From Candidatus Roslinia caecavium (GTDB lineage Bacteria > Bacillota > Clostridia > Monoglobales > Monoglobaceae): a stretch of 64,000 bases of DNA. Positions 53,960 to 62,963 of the stretch are shown here, one piece after another. The notes under the pieces were generated by a model that saw nothing but the letters and a program-made list of their open reading frames with translations, was not told the origin of the DNA and did not search any database. The position numbers and the translations under genes were made by a program. The stretch lies in the NCBI GenBank assembly GCA_904419955.1, contig CAJFTO010000014.1:1-64000 (forward strand). Reading direction: 5' to 3'. The first letter of the stretch is position 1. Every line of letters begins with the position of its first letter.

Positions 53960-56686
53960 ATGAAAAGCGAAAAGTTTAGCATCACCGGAATGACCTGCGC
54001 GGCATGCCAGGCGAATATAACTCGAAACGTCCAAAAATTGGAGGGCGTCGACGAGGTCAACGTAAATCTTTTGTCAAACCAGATGTCGGTGAGCTACGAC
54101 GAGGATAAGATTAGTTCGGCCGATATAGTAAACGCGGTCGTATCGATCGGGTACGGAGCGGAATCTATGGAAGCCGCTGCGGCGAGCGGAGGAAGAAGCG
54201 ACGATTTCAGAAGCGAATGGCAGACTCGACAGAAGAATGCGGAGGACGCTCAAAAGGCTATGCAGAGACGGCTTGTATGGTCGATAATATTGCTCGTTCC
54301 GCTGATGTATATAGCGATGGGGCATATGTTGCGCATACCCGTTCCGCACATATTCATGGGAACGGAAAACGCGGTCATATCGGCGTTCACTCAGTTTTTG
54401 ATAACGGTTCCGATCCTTATCATAAACCGCAAGTTCTTCACGTCGGGCTATAAGGCGCTTATAAAACGCGCGCCCAATATGGATTCGCTTGTGGCGATAG
54501 GTTCGTCGGCCGCGCTTATATACGGTATTTTTGCAATATACCGTATGGCGTATGGTTTGGGACATGGGGATCTTGAGCTTGTCAGTCATTATTCGCACGA
54601 ATTGTATTTTGAGTCGTCGGCTATGATCTTGACGCTCGTAACGGTCGGGAAATATCTTGAGTCGCGTTCTAAGTCAAAGACGTCCGACGCGCTTGGCAAG
54701 CTGATAGATCTCGCGCCCAAGACGGCGGTAGTTATCCGAAACGGCGCAGAGAAAACGATCCCGGCGGAGCAGGTGACGGCCGGAGATATAGTAGTCATAA
54801 AGCCGGGCGAGAGCATACCGGTAGACGGAGTTATAACCGAGGGAGGAGGTTATGTCGATCAATCGGCGATAACCGGCGAGAGCATACCTGTTGAGAAGAA
54901 CGTGGGTGACAACGTAATATCGGCTACGATAAACAAAAACGGAAGTTTTAAGTTTAAGGCGTCTAAGGTCGGAAACGATACGACGCTCGCGCATATTATC
55001 AGGCTGGTCGACGAGGCCGGGAACTCGAAAGCGCCGATCGCGAGATTAGCAGATAAGGTCAGCGGGGTGTTTGTGCCGACGGTGATAGCGATAGCGATAC
55101 TTACGGCCATCGTTTGGATAATAGCCGGGCAGACGTTTGAGTTTGCGCTCTCCTCCGCGATAACGGTATTGGTAATATCCTGCCCGTGCGCGCTGGGACT
55201 TGCGACTCCGGTCGCTATAATGGCCGGAACGGGAAAGGCCGCCGAATACGGCATATTGATAAAGTCGGCCGAGAGCTTGGAAAACCTCCATTCAATAGAT
55301 ACGATAGTGTTGGATAAAACTGGCACGATAACCTCGGGACACCCGTCGGTAACCGATATAGTCGCGTTTGACAAAGCGATCGACGAGAGAGCCTTCTTGG
55401 CGGAAGCGGCCGCGATTGAAGCGGGAAGCGAGCATCCTCTCGCCGAAGCGGTAGTAGAACGGGCGCGTGATATGGGGCTCAGTATCCCGGCGGCGGACGG
55501 TTTCGAGGCGGTTTCCGGCAGAGGAGTTAAAGCGGCGATCGGCGATTCTGAATATATAGCCGGGAATGTAAATTTCATGCGGGAAAATAATATATCAAAT
55601 ATCAAAACCGTAGAGAGCGAGGCGGGGCGCCTTGCAAAAGATGGAAAGACTCCGCTGGTATTTGCAAGGAATGGAAAACCCGTCGGTATAATAGCGGTTG
55701 CGGATACAGTGAGAGAATCGAGCGTAGACGCGATAAACAGATTTAATAAGATGGGGCTCGACGTGGTGATGCTGACCGGCGACAATAAATTGACCGCCGA
55801 GGCGATCAGAAAAAAACTCGGTATAAAGACGGCTATATCCGACGTTATGCCGGCGCAGAAAGAGGCTTGTATACGCGAACTTCAGGCCAAGGGTCGCAAG
55901 GTGGCCATGGTCGGAGACGGTATAAACGACGCCCCCGCGCTCACAAGAGCGGATATAGGAATAGCCATCGGCGCGGGAACGGATATAGCGATAGATTCGG
56001 CGGACGTCGTTTTGATGAAGGATTCCCTGGGCGACGTCGTAACCGCGATAGAACTCAGCAAATCGGTCATACGAAATATTCACATGAACTTGTTCTGGGC
56101 GTTCTTCTATAATATTTTGGGAATACCGGTCGCGGCGGGCGTCTTGTATCCGGCGTTCGGGCTCAGACTCAGTCCGATGATTGGTTCGGCGGCGATGAGT
56201 TTAAGTTCGGTGTGCGTTGTGACAAACGCGCTGAGGCTGCGGTTTTTCAAAGCTAAGATTTCCGAAGGCGCGACGGACAGTACCTATAAAGGAGAGAGAG
56301 CCGTGAAAGCGGCAGAGGAGAAGAACGTCGTTAAACGAATAGAAGACGAACCCTGGGCGGAAGAGAAAACCTCTAAAACGAAAAGCGATATGCGAAATGC
56401 CGGGGAAAATGTTACGTTGAAAAATAATAAAACAAATAACAGCATAAATAATGAGAAAGGTTGGATAATTATGAAAAAAGCGGTTACTGTAGAAGGAATG
56501 AGTTGCGCTCATTGTCAGGCGCATGTCAAGAAGGCTCTTGAGGAGATCGAGGGCGTTGAATTGGCCGATGTTAATTTGGAGACGAAGACTGCCACGGTCG
56601 CGTTGTCCAAAGACGTCGCCGACGACGTTTTAAAGGATGCGGTCGATAAAGCGGGTTACAGCGCGACAAACGTAGCGACGCTGTAG
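53960..56686 (+). CDS. copA: Copper-exporting P1B-type ATPase fused to a CopZ-like domain
   Basis: A Cu(I) efflux ATPase of the cytoplasmic membrane, 908 residues. An N-terminal HMA domain (GMTCAACQANI, C13/C16) is followed by eight membrane helices, with CPC at C408/C410 in helix 6 and conserved YN and MSLSS residues in helices 7-8. The cytoplasmic P-type core includes the TGES actuator loop, DKTGT (phosphorylated D452), the SEHPLAEAV nucleotide site and GDGINDAPAL. After the last helix come about 80 charged, low-complexity residues and then a complete second HMA domain (838-908, GMSCAHCQAHVKKALEEIEG) that looks exactly like a free CopZ chaperone. AAAGGGGG precedes ATG 53960. It follows csoR. 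Confidence 0.93.
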   Translation: MKSEKFSITGMTCAACQANITRNVQKLEGVDEVNVNLLSNQMSVSYDEDKISSADIVNAVVSIGYGAESMEAAAASGGRSDDFRSEWQTRQKNAEDAQKAMQRRLVWSIILLVPLMYIAMGHMLRIPVPHIFMGTENAVISAFTQFLITVPILIINRKFFTSGYKALIKRAPNMDSLVAIGSSAALIYGIFAIYRMAYGLGHGDLELVSHYSHELYFESSAMILTLVTVGKYLESRSKSKTSDALGKLIDLAPKTAVVIRNGAEKTIPAEQVTAGDIVVIKPGESIPVDGVITEGGGYVDQSAITGESIPVEKNVGDNVISATINKNGSFKFKASKVGNDTTLAHIIRLVDEAGNSKAPIARLADKVSGVFVPTVIAIAILTAIVWIIAGQTFEFALSSAITVLVISCPCALGLATPVAIMAGTGKAAEYGILIKSAESLENLHSIDTIVLDKTGTITSGHPSVTDIVAFDKAIDERAFLAEAAAIEAGSEHPLAEAVVERARDMGLSIPAADGFEAVSGRGVKAAIGDSEYIAGNVNFMRENNISNIKTVESEAGRLAKDGKTPLVFARNGKPVGIIAVADTVRESSVDAINRFNKMGLDVVMLTGDNKLTAEAIRKKLGIKTAISDVMPAQKEACIRELQAKGRKVAMVGDGINDAPALTRADIGIAIGAGTDIAIDSADVVLMKDSLGDVVTAIELSKSVIRNIHMNLFWAFFYNILGIPVAAGVLYPAFGLRLSPMIGSAAMSLSSVCVVTNALRLRFFKAKISEGATDSTYKGERAVKAAEEKNVVKRIEDEPWAEEKTSKTKSDMRNAGENVTLKNNKTNNSINNEKGWIIMKKAVTVEGMSCAHCQAHVKKALEEIEGVELADVNLETKTATVALSKDVADDVLKDAVDKAGYSATNVATL
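56471..56686 (+). CDS. copZ: Possible internally initiated CopZ copper chaperone (in frame within copA)
   Basis: ATG 56471, in frame with copA, is preceded by AAAGG (56456-56460) at a workable 10-base spacing and starts MKKAVTVEGMSCAHCQ, a typical CopZ N-terminus. A 71-residue free chaperone could be made from it in addition to the fusion. The stretch just upstream (KNNKTNNSINNEKGW) reads like translated intergenic DNA, as though a stop codon between separate copA and copZ genes had been lost. Not proven; the fusion alone may be the product. Confidence 0.45.
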   Translation: MKKAVTVEGMSCAHCQAHVKKALEEIEGVELADVNLETKTATVALSKDVADDVLKDAVDKAGYSATNVATL

Positions 56687-56714
56687 CAGATCCTCAAAAA
56701 TGCATTGCTCAGAC

Positions 56715-56742
56715 GGGCGGGGCCATGCTCCGCCTCTTTGCT
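56715..56742 (+). terminator. Probable terminator of the copper operon
   Basis: Stem GGCGGGGC / GCTCCGCC (one G-U) with loop CAT, followed by a short TCTTTGCT tail. Confidence 0.65.
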
Positions 56743-56806
56743 ATAATGTGGGAGAGTATCTATTTTGAGGCAATACTAACTAAATGAAAGGCGTGAATAT
56801 TAAATT

Positions 56807-57591
56807 ATGATTAATATAAATAAAGTTACGGCGGTATTTTTCAGTCCTACGCACGGAAGCGAGAAATATGCCAAGGCTATAGCTAAAGAAATATCGGCTG
56901 AGTTTGAGGTTTTGGATCTGACAAATCCGAACGCGCGACGCCGGAGATACGGGTTTGAATGCGACGAGCTTGTAATTTTCGGCGCGCCGGTGTATGCTGG
57001 AAGACTCCCGTCCGTCGACGGCGGAATTTTTGACAACGTTTTTGGGAACGATACCCCGGCTGTGTTTACAGTCAGTTATGGAAACCGCGCCTACGAGGAC
57101 GCTTTACTTGAGGAAAAGAATATCTGCGAGGCCAACGGATTTAAAGGTATCGCCGCGGGAGCGTGGATCGCGCCGCATACATATTCAGATAAAATCGCGG
57201 CGGGGCGCCCGGATTCGGATGATTTGAAAAAGGTTTCGGAATTTGCCGATAAAATAAAGGAAATAATTTCGAACAAAAATCTATCTGAAATCAGCTTGGA
57301 GGTCCCGGGAAATTACCCGTACAAAAAAGCTAAACCGACGCCGCTTTATCCGCGTGGAAACAAAAATGCACAAACTGCGGGAAATGTGCGGAGGTCTGTC
57401 CGGCGTCGGCGATCGATCCCAAGACTCCGGAAAAAACCGATTCAAAAAAATGCATCGCCTGTATGGCGTGCGTCAAAAACTGTCCGGTCGGAGCGAGAGG
57501 GGTATTAACCCCGGTATATAAATCGGTATCGTTGGCGCTCGAAAGCGCTCTTCTGAAGACTCGTAAGGAACCGGAACTGTTTTATTGTTAG
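56807..57591 (+). pseudogene. Flavodoxin-ferredoxin (EFR1-type) protein, frameshifted before the ferredoxin domain
   Basis: Residues 1-165 form a flavodoxin-like FMN-binding domain (VTAVFFSPTHGSEKYAKAIAKEI, then VIFGAPVYAGRLPS and VFTVSYGNRAYEDALLE). The frame then runs into a meaningless Arg-rich tail ending at 57508. In the next frame, from 57355, a perfect two-cluster ferredoxin appears: CTNCGKCAEVC and CIACMACVKNCP, ending ...RKEPELFYC with stop 57589-57591. One base missing between 57334 and 57355 (expected ...YPR-WKQKCTNC) explains the break. Repaired length is about 261 aa, the EFR1-type size. The family carries FMN plus two [4Fe-4S] clusters for anaerobic electron transfer. GAAAGG lies rather far upstream of ATG 56807. 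Confidence 0.8.
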
Positions 57592-57599
57592 TTTAATAT

Positions 57600-57629
57600 A
57601 AAAAATCCTCCGGCTCGTCCGCCGGAGGA
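57600..57629 (-). terminator. Intrinsic terminator of the basic-tailed small protein gene
   Basis: 9-bp stem TCCTCCGGC / GCCGGAGGA (57606-57629) followed on the minus strand by TTTTTATAT. Confidence 0.85.
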
Positions 57630-57636
57630 ATATAAC

Positions 57637-58047
57637 TTAGCTTTGTTCTAACGCCTGTTCAAGCCAGAAGAAACCGATATCAAAAGCCTTATACAGTCCG
57701 TCGCGTTCGGCTTGGCGCATTAATCTTGAAGCCTTACCCTCGTTAGTCTTAAGCTCTATAATGACTTTTCTGGAGATCGTTAGATCTTCAAGCTTATCGT
57801 TATCCATAAGTCTGAAAACGACAATATATTTGTCTTTCGGGTTTCCATAATATATCTGGTCTCCGCATCTTAAAAGCAGCTTATCCTTGTATGTCAGATA
57901 CTCGCTTTTTTTGCTCTGTTTTTGTTTGGATCTACTGCTTGCGGCAGTCGTTTTAATAGAGGTCTTAGCGCTCTTTGTGTTAGAATTCTTTTTAGCAGCC
58001 TTTTTTGGCTCTTTAGCAGCGCCGTCTTTCGCTTTTTCTACAGCCAT
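57637..58047 (-). CDS. Small cytoplasmic protein with Lys/Ala-rich N-terminal tail
   Basis: A 136-residue protein I do not recognise. The first 48 residues are Lys/Ala/Ser/Thr-rich (KAKDGAAKEPKKAAKKNSNTK..., SRSKQKQSKKS), like a histone-type tail. The rest (50-136) is a compact alpha/beta domain: YLTYKDKLLLRCGDQIYYGNPKDKYIVVFRLMDN, a KLEDLTISRKVIIELKTNE segment, and a helical end (KASRLMRQAERDGLYKAFDIGFFWLEQALEQ). No signal peptide. A GGGGG-type ribosome binding site precedes the ATG. It lies about 75 bases after purA in the same direction and has its own terminator. A DNA- or RNA-binding role is inferred only from charge. Confidence 0.6.
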   Translation of the reverse strand: MAVEKAKDGAAKEPKKAAKKNSNTKSAKTSIKTTAASSRSKQKQSKKSEYLTYKDKLLLRCGDQIYYGNPKDKYIVVFRLMDNDKLEDLTISRKVIIELKTNEGKASRLMRQAERDGLYKAFDIGFFWLEQALEQS

Positions 58048-58123
58048 TCACATCTGCCCCCTTCTTATTATAATATGTATATTACCGACAGATATATGAA
58101 AGTTTGCCGCTAAATACCGGCGC

Positions 58124-59431
<1,308 letters not shown>

Positions 59432-59578
59432 TCAGCTTATATATATAAGTTGCCGTTTAGATGGCGTTCCACCTAAACGCATACTCTATTATCATACCAG
59501 ATTATTAGGTTAATTGCAAGAATTTTTTAGTTTTAATGTATATTTATTTAACAAATCCGCTTTGGCGGTCAAGTTATA

Positions 59579-60787
59579 TTATCTTTCCAACAGCTTATTA
59601 ATAAGCTTATATCCGTCTTTTATGAAGATTCCGGTTTTTTTCGCTTCTTTTTCACAGTATACGACCTCGTCGGCAGTTGTTTTTCCGGTTTTGCTGTTGT
59701 AGAGGACGTAGGGGATCGGATCGGACGTGTGCGTGCGTATAGCAAGCGGCGTGGGGTGATCCGGCATAATCAAAATCGCGTAATCTTCTCCGCTGTCTTT
59801 TAAATAGCCTACGATAGGCGCCACGATTTTTTGGTCGATAAGCTCGATGGCCTTGACTTTGTTTTCTATTTCATGACGATGCCCAGCCTCGTCGGGAGCT
59901 TCGAGGTGTACGTAGACAAAATCCGCGCCGTTTTTAAGCGCGTCTATTGCCGCTTTGGCCTTTCCGTCAAAATTGGTCGTAACCGTTCCGGTCGCGCCCT
60001 CGACGTCTATTACGTCCAATCCGGCGCAGTAGCCGATACCCTTTACAAGGTCGACTGCGGATATTACGGCGCCCTTTATTCCGAATTTTTCGGCGTAGGT
60101 ATTAAGATTGGGTTTTGTGCCGGCGCCCCAGATCCATATTGAATTTGCCGGGCGCAGGCCCTTTTCTATCCTCGCTTTATTTACGGGATGATCTTTCAGT
60201 ATATTGTAGCTTTTTATCATCATATTTCGGATCGTCTCGTTATCGGGTAAATATTCGCCTATTACTCTGTCCGAAATGTCGTGAGGAGGCGTTAGCTTGC
60301 TGAAATCGTTTTCCCGGTTATGCCAAACCATCAGGTGTCTGTAGCTTATCCCGCCGAAAAACTCGATCTCATTCGTCTTAAACGCCTCGTTGATTGCGTC
60401 TATGAGCTGATGCGCCTCGGCGGTAGTGATCTCGTCCGAGCTGTAATCGACCATAGTCTTTTTTTCATATTCGGGTTCGTCAGACAGAGAGACGAGATTC
60501 GTTCTGAACGTCGTGTCGGTAAGCTTAAGAGGAACTTTCATCGATACCGCTTCGAGCGGAGAGCGTCCGGTGTAATATATTTCGGGATCGTATCCAAAAA
60601 CTGCGAGGTTTGCGACGTCGCTGCCGGGGGGCAGATCGCCGGGAACGGTTTTTACCATGCCCATCTCGCCCAAACCGGCAAGTTTGTCAATATTCGGCTT
60701 ATTCGCCGCCTCGAGCGGAGTCTTGCCGCCCAGTTCTTTTACCGGCGTGTCCGCCGCGCCGTCTGTGAGAATAACAGCGTATTTCAT
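59579..60787 (-). CDS. apgM: Cofactor-independent phosphoglycerate mutase, ApgM type
   Basis: Interconverts 3- and 2-phosphoglycerate in glycolysis without 2,3-bisphosphoglycerate. It belongs to the alkaline-phosphatase superfamily ApgM group (archaeal-type iPGM): N-terminal YAVILTDGAADTPVKELGGKTPLEAA, the metal/phosphoserine region PPGSDVANLAVFGYDP, VHLEAPDEAGHRHEIENKVKAIE, and the C-terminal metal site MPDHPTPLAIRTHTSDPIPYVLY. At 402 residues the length is typical; BPG-independent GpmI would be about 510. AAGGAG lies about 8 bases before the ATG. Some members also resemble homoserine kinase-like ThrB2, but the sequence fits ApgM well. Confidence 0.92.
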   Translation of the reverse strand: MKYAVILTDGAADTPVKELGGKTPLEAANKPNIDKLAGLGEMGMVKTVPGDLPPGSDVANLAVFGYDPEIYYTGRSPLEAVSMKVPLKLTDTTFRTNLVSLSDEPEYEKKTMVDYSSDEITTAEAHQLIDAINEAFKTNEIEFFGGISYRHLMVWHNRENDFSKLTPPHDISDRVIGEYLPDNETIRNMMIKSYNILKDHPVNKARIEKGLRPANSIWIWGAGTKPNLNTYAEKFGIKGAVISAVDLVKGIGYCAGLDVIDVEGATGTVTTNFDGKAKAAIDALKNGADFVYVHLEAPDEAGHRHEIENKVKAIELIDQKIVAPIVGYLKDSGEDYAILIMPDHPTPLAIRTHTSDPIPYVLYNSKTGKTTADEVVYCEKEAKKTGIFIKDGYKLINKLLER

Positions 60788-60977
60788 TTTATCAGCTCCT
60801 TGACTATTATGTTATGTATTTTAGCGTTTGCCAGATTTTAAAATAATTGTTTACCAGTAAATTATACAGCTAATGAATATTAGTGTCAAGCTAATTATAT
60901 AAAAAAGCGACCTGTGATTTGTGAGTATTGCACAAATAATAACATAGCTTTATTTGCAATATCAACAAAGTTGGCTA

Positions 60978-61006
60978 TTGTCAAAAATCAAAAAATGATG
61001 TAATAT
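60978..61006 (+). promoter_or_regulatory. Strong promoter of the candidate small RNA
   Basis: TTGTCA (60978-60983), 17-base spacer, TAATAT (61001-61006). A start is expected near 61013, with only non-coding sequence before a terminator about 90 bases later. Confidence 0.75.
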
Positions 61007-61012
61007 ATATGC

Positions 61013-61106
61013 ATACCACAACTAACTAACAATCTTTTTTCATTTCCCAATACCCGGGTAGATCCCGGGTAACTCCCGACCGAGTATTTAATACTCGGTC
61101 TTTTAT
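61013..61106 (+). ncRNA. Candidate small non-coding RNA with two hairpins
   Basis: In the 392-base gap between apgM and malQ (both transcribed leftward), a rightward promoter is followed by about 40 unstructured A/C/T-rich bases. A perfect 8-bp hairpin TACCCGGG-TAGAT-CCCGGGTA (61051-61071) comes next, then a perfect 10-bp terminator GACCGAGTAT-TTA-ATACTCGGTC plus TTTT (61078-61106). No open frame fits. It does not match 6S, SRP, tmRNA or RNase P RNA as I know them. It could be a trans-acting small RNA or antisense to the malQ 3' region. The terminator also lies 70 bases beyond the malQ stop. Confidence 0.65.
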
Positions 61107-61179
61107 ATTTTGTAGCGAAGCGGGAGCGGTTTGCATCACCAAAAGATGTAAATGCCTTGCCGGCGCGGAATAACGAGCG

Positions 61180-62661
61180 TTATCGCTTGTAGACCGACGT
61201 CGAGCCCTTAAGACGGTTTTTCAGATCGTCGGTCAGGCAATCCATGCTTTTCATCCGCCATTGCCAGTTGCCGCCGAGCGTGGACGGGATGTTCATTCTC
61301 GCTTCGGAGCCGAGGCCGAGCAGATCCTGCATAGAGATTATCGCTATATCCGAAACGGAGGCGAGCAGACTGTTGATAAATCCCCAGGTCAGCCCTTCTT
61401 TTTCACTCAGCCTAAGGTATTTGTTGATAAAGCGTTTTACGTTTTCGGACTCTTGCTCATACCAGCCGATCAGAGTGTCGTTGTCGTGCGTGCCTATGTA
61501 AGCTACGGAATTTTTGACGAAGTTATGCGGCAGATATTCGCTGTCGTTATCGGGGTCGAATCCGAACTGCATTACCTTCATTCCGGGAAAACCGCTGAAC
61601 TTAAGCAGAGCGCGCACGTCGTCGGTGATAGTTCCCAAGTCCTCGGCGATTATAGCGGGATCCTTACCGAGCCGGTTTTTTAATACTTCGAAGAAGTCGG
61701 TTCCCGGTCCTTTCAGCCACTCGCCAATAACGGCGTCTTTGCGCCCGTAGTCTATGGTATAGAACGCGTCGAACGCTCTGAAATGATCTATCCTCACTAT
61801 GTCGTACATTTTGAGCGCGGCCTTAATCCTTTGTTCCCACCACTCATAGCCGGAGCTCTTTAAATATTTCCAGTCGTAGATCGGGTTGCCCCAAAGCTGA
61901 CCGAGCGGCGCATAGTAGTCGGGAGGACAACCCGCGACTTTTATTGGCGTTCGGTCTTCGTCGAGCATAAGGATCTCGTTGTGCGCCCATGCGTCCGCGC
62001 TGTCTTCGGCTACATAAATGGGGATGTCGCCTATGATCTTTATACCTTTGTCGTTTGCGTATATTTTAAGAGCCGTCCACTGAGAATTAAACAGGTATTG
62101 AACGTACACCCAGAAGTCTATCTCCTCCGAAAGCTCTTCATAAGTATTTACCACGGCCTGAGGTTTACGCAGCTTTATATCTTCCGGCCATTCTTGATAA
62201 GATACCAGATCGTACTTAAACTTAAGCGCCATATACATCGCGTAGTTTTCGACCCAATATGAGTTGTAATATCTGAACTTTTCGATTTCTTTTTTCTTGG
62301 TAATTTTTTCGCGTTTAAACGCAAGCTTTAAAACCTTAAACCTGTTCTCGAAAATCGCTTCGTAATCGACTTTTTCGGCGTTGCCGCCCCAGTTTAGAGT
62401 TGCGTATTCTGATTCTTTCAAAGCGCCGGACTCCGCTAAAGTATCAAGATCGATAAAATAGGGATTCCCGGCGAACGTTGAGAAAGACTGGTATGGCGAA
62501 TCGCCGTAGCTCGTCGGACCTATCGGAAGTATCTGCCAGTATTTCTGACCGCTTTCATATAAAAAATCCACAAATTCATACGCCTGTTTCCCCATAGAAC
62601 CGATCCCGTATTTGGACGGGAGTGAGGATATATGCATTAAAATACCGCTTCCCCTTTTCAT
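61180..62661 (-). CDS. malQ: 4-alpha-glucanotransferase (amylomaltase, GH77)
   Basis: Transfers alpha-1,4-glucan segments between maltodextrins in the cytoplasm, part of starch/glycogen use. Family signatures: RGSGILMHISSLPSKYGIGSMG at the N-terminus, WQILPIGPTSYGDSPYQSFS, the nucleophile Asp in VRIDHFRAFDAFY, the acid Glu in PAIIAEDLGTITDDVR, and the GTHDNDTLIGWY region with the transition-state Asp. At 493 residues the length is as expected for GH77. AAAGGGGCG precedes the ATG. It is the only maltodextrin gene in view. Confidence 0.96.
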   Translation of the reverse strand: MKRGSGILMHISSLPSKYGIGSMGKQAYEFVDFLYESGQKYWQILPIGPTSYGDSPYQSFSTFAGNPYFIDLDTLAESGALKESEYATLNWGGNAEKVDYEAIFENRFKVLKLAFKREKITKKKEIEKFRYYNSYWVENYAMYMALKFKYDLVSYQEWPEDIKLRKPQAVVNTYEELSEEIDFWVYVQYLFNSQWTALKIYANDKGIKIIGDIPIYVAEDSADAWAHNEILMLDEDRTPIKVAGCPPDYYAPLGQLWGNPIYDWKYLKSSGYEWWEQRIKAALKMYDIVRIDHFRAFDAFYTIDYGRKDAVIGEWLKGPGTDFFEVLKNRLGKDPAIIAEDLGTITDDVRALLKFSGFPGMKVMQFGFDPDNDSEYLPHNFVKNSVAYIGTHDNDTLIGWYEQESENVKRFINKYLRLSEKEGLTWGFINSLLASVSDIAIISMQDLLGLGSEARMNIPSTLGGNWQWRMKSMDCLTDDLKNRLKGSTSVYKR

Positions 62662-62910
62662 GATTAACTCGCCCCTTTCAAATTATTGCGCCTATAACAA
62701 TATATTCACGCGTTTTACATTGATTTAATTTTAACTTAAACGTCTTTAATAGTCAACCGTTGTATTGTATTAATCGACATTCTATTTAAATTTATTGATT
62801 ATTATAAGGCATGCGAAGAGGCGCGCGTATGTAACGCCGGAGCATATATGGTAAATATTCTATAATATACGGTGCGTTTAGGCTTATGTAGAGTTAGGCT
62901 GATATAATAT
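62662..62910. other. Intergenic spacer between ilvE and malQ
   Basis: AT-rich, no gene or clear structure. It should contain the malQ promoter, but no convincing hexamers were seen. Confidence 0.4.
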
Positions 62911-62943
62911 AAAAAAGACCGGTAGGACTAAGCCTTCCGGTCT
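62911..62943 (-). terminator. Intrinsic terminator of ilvE
   Basis: On the minus strand, stem AGACCGG.AAGG / CCT.CCGGTCT followed by TTTTTTATATT. Confidence 0.85.
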
Positions 62944-62963
62944 GAAAATATTCAAGAAAAATA

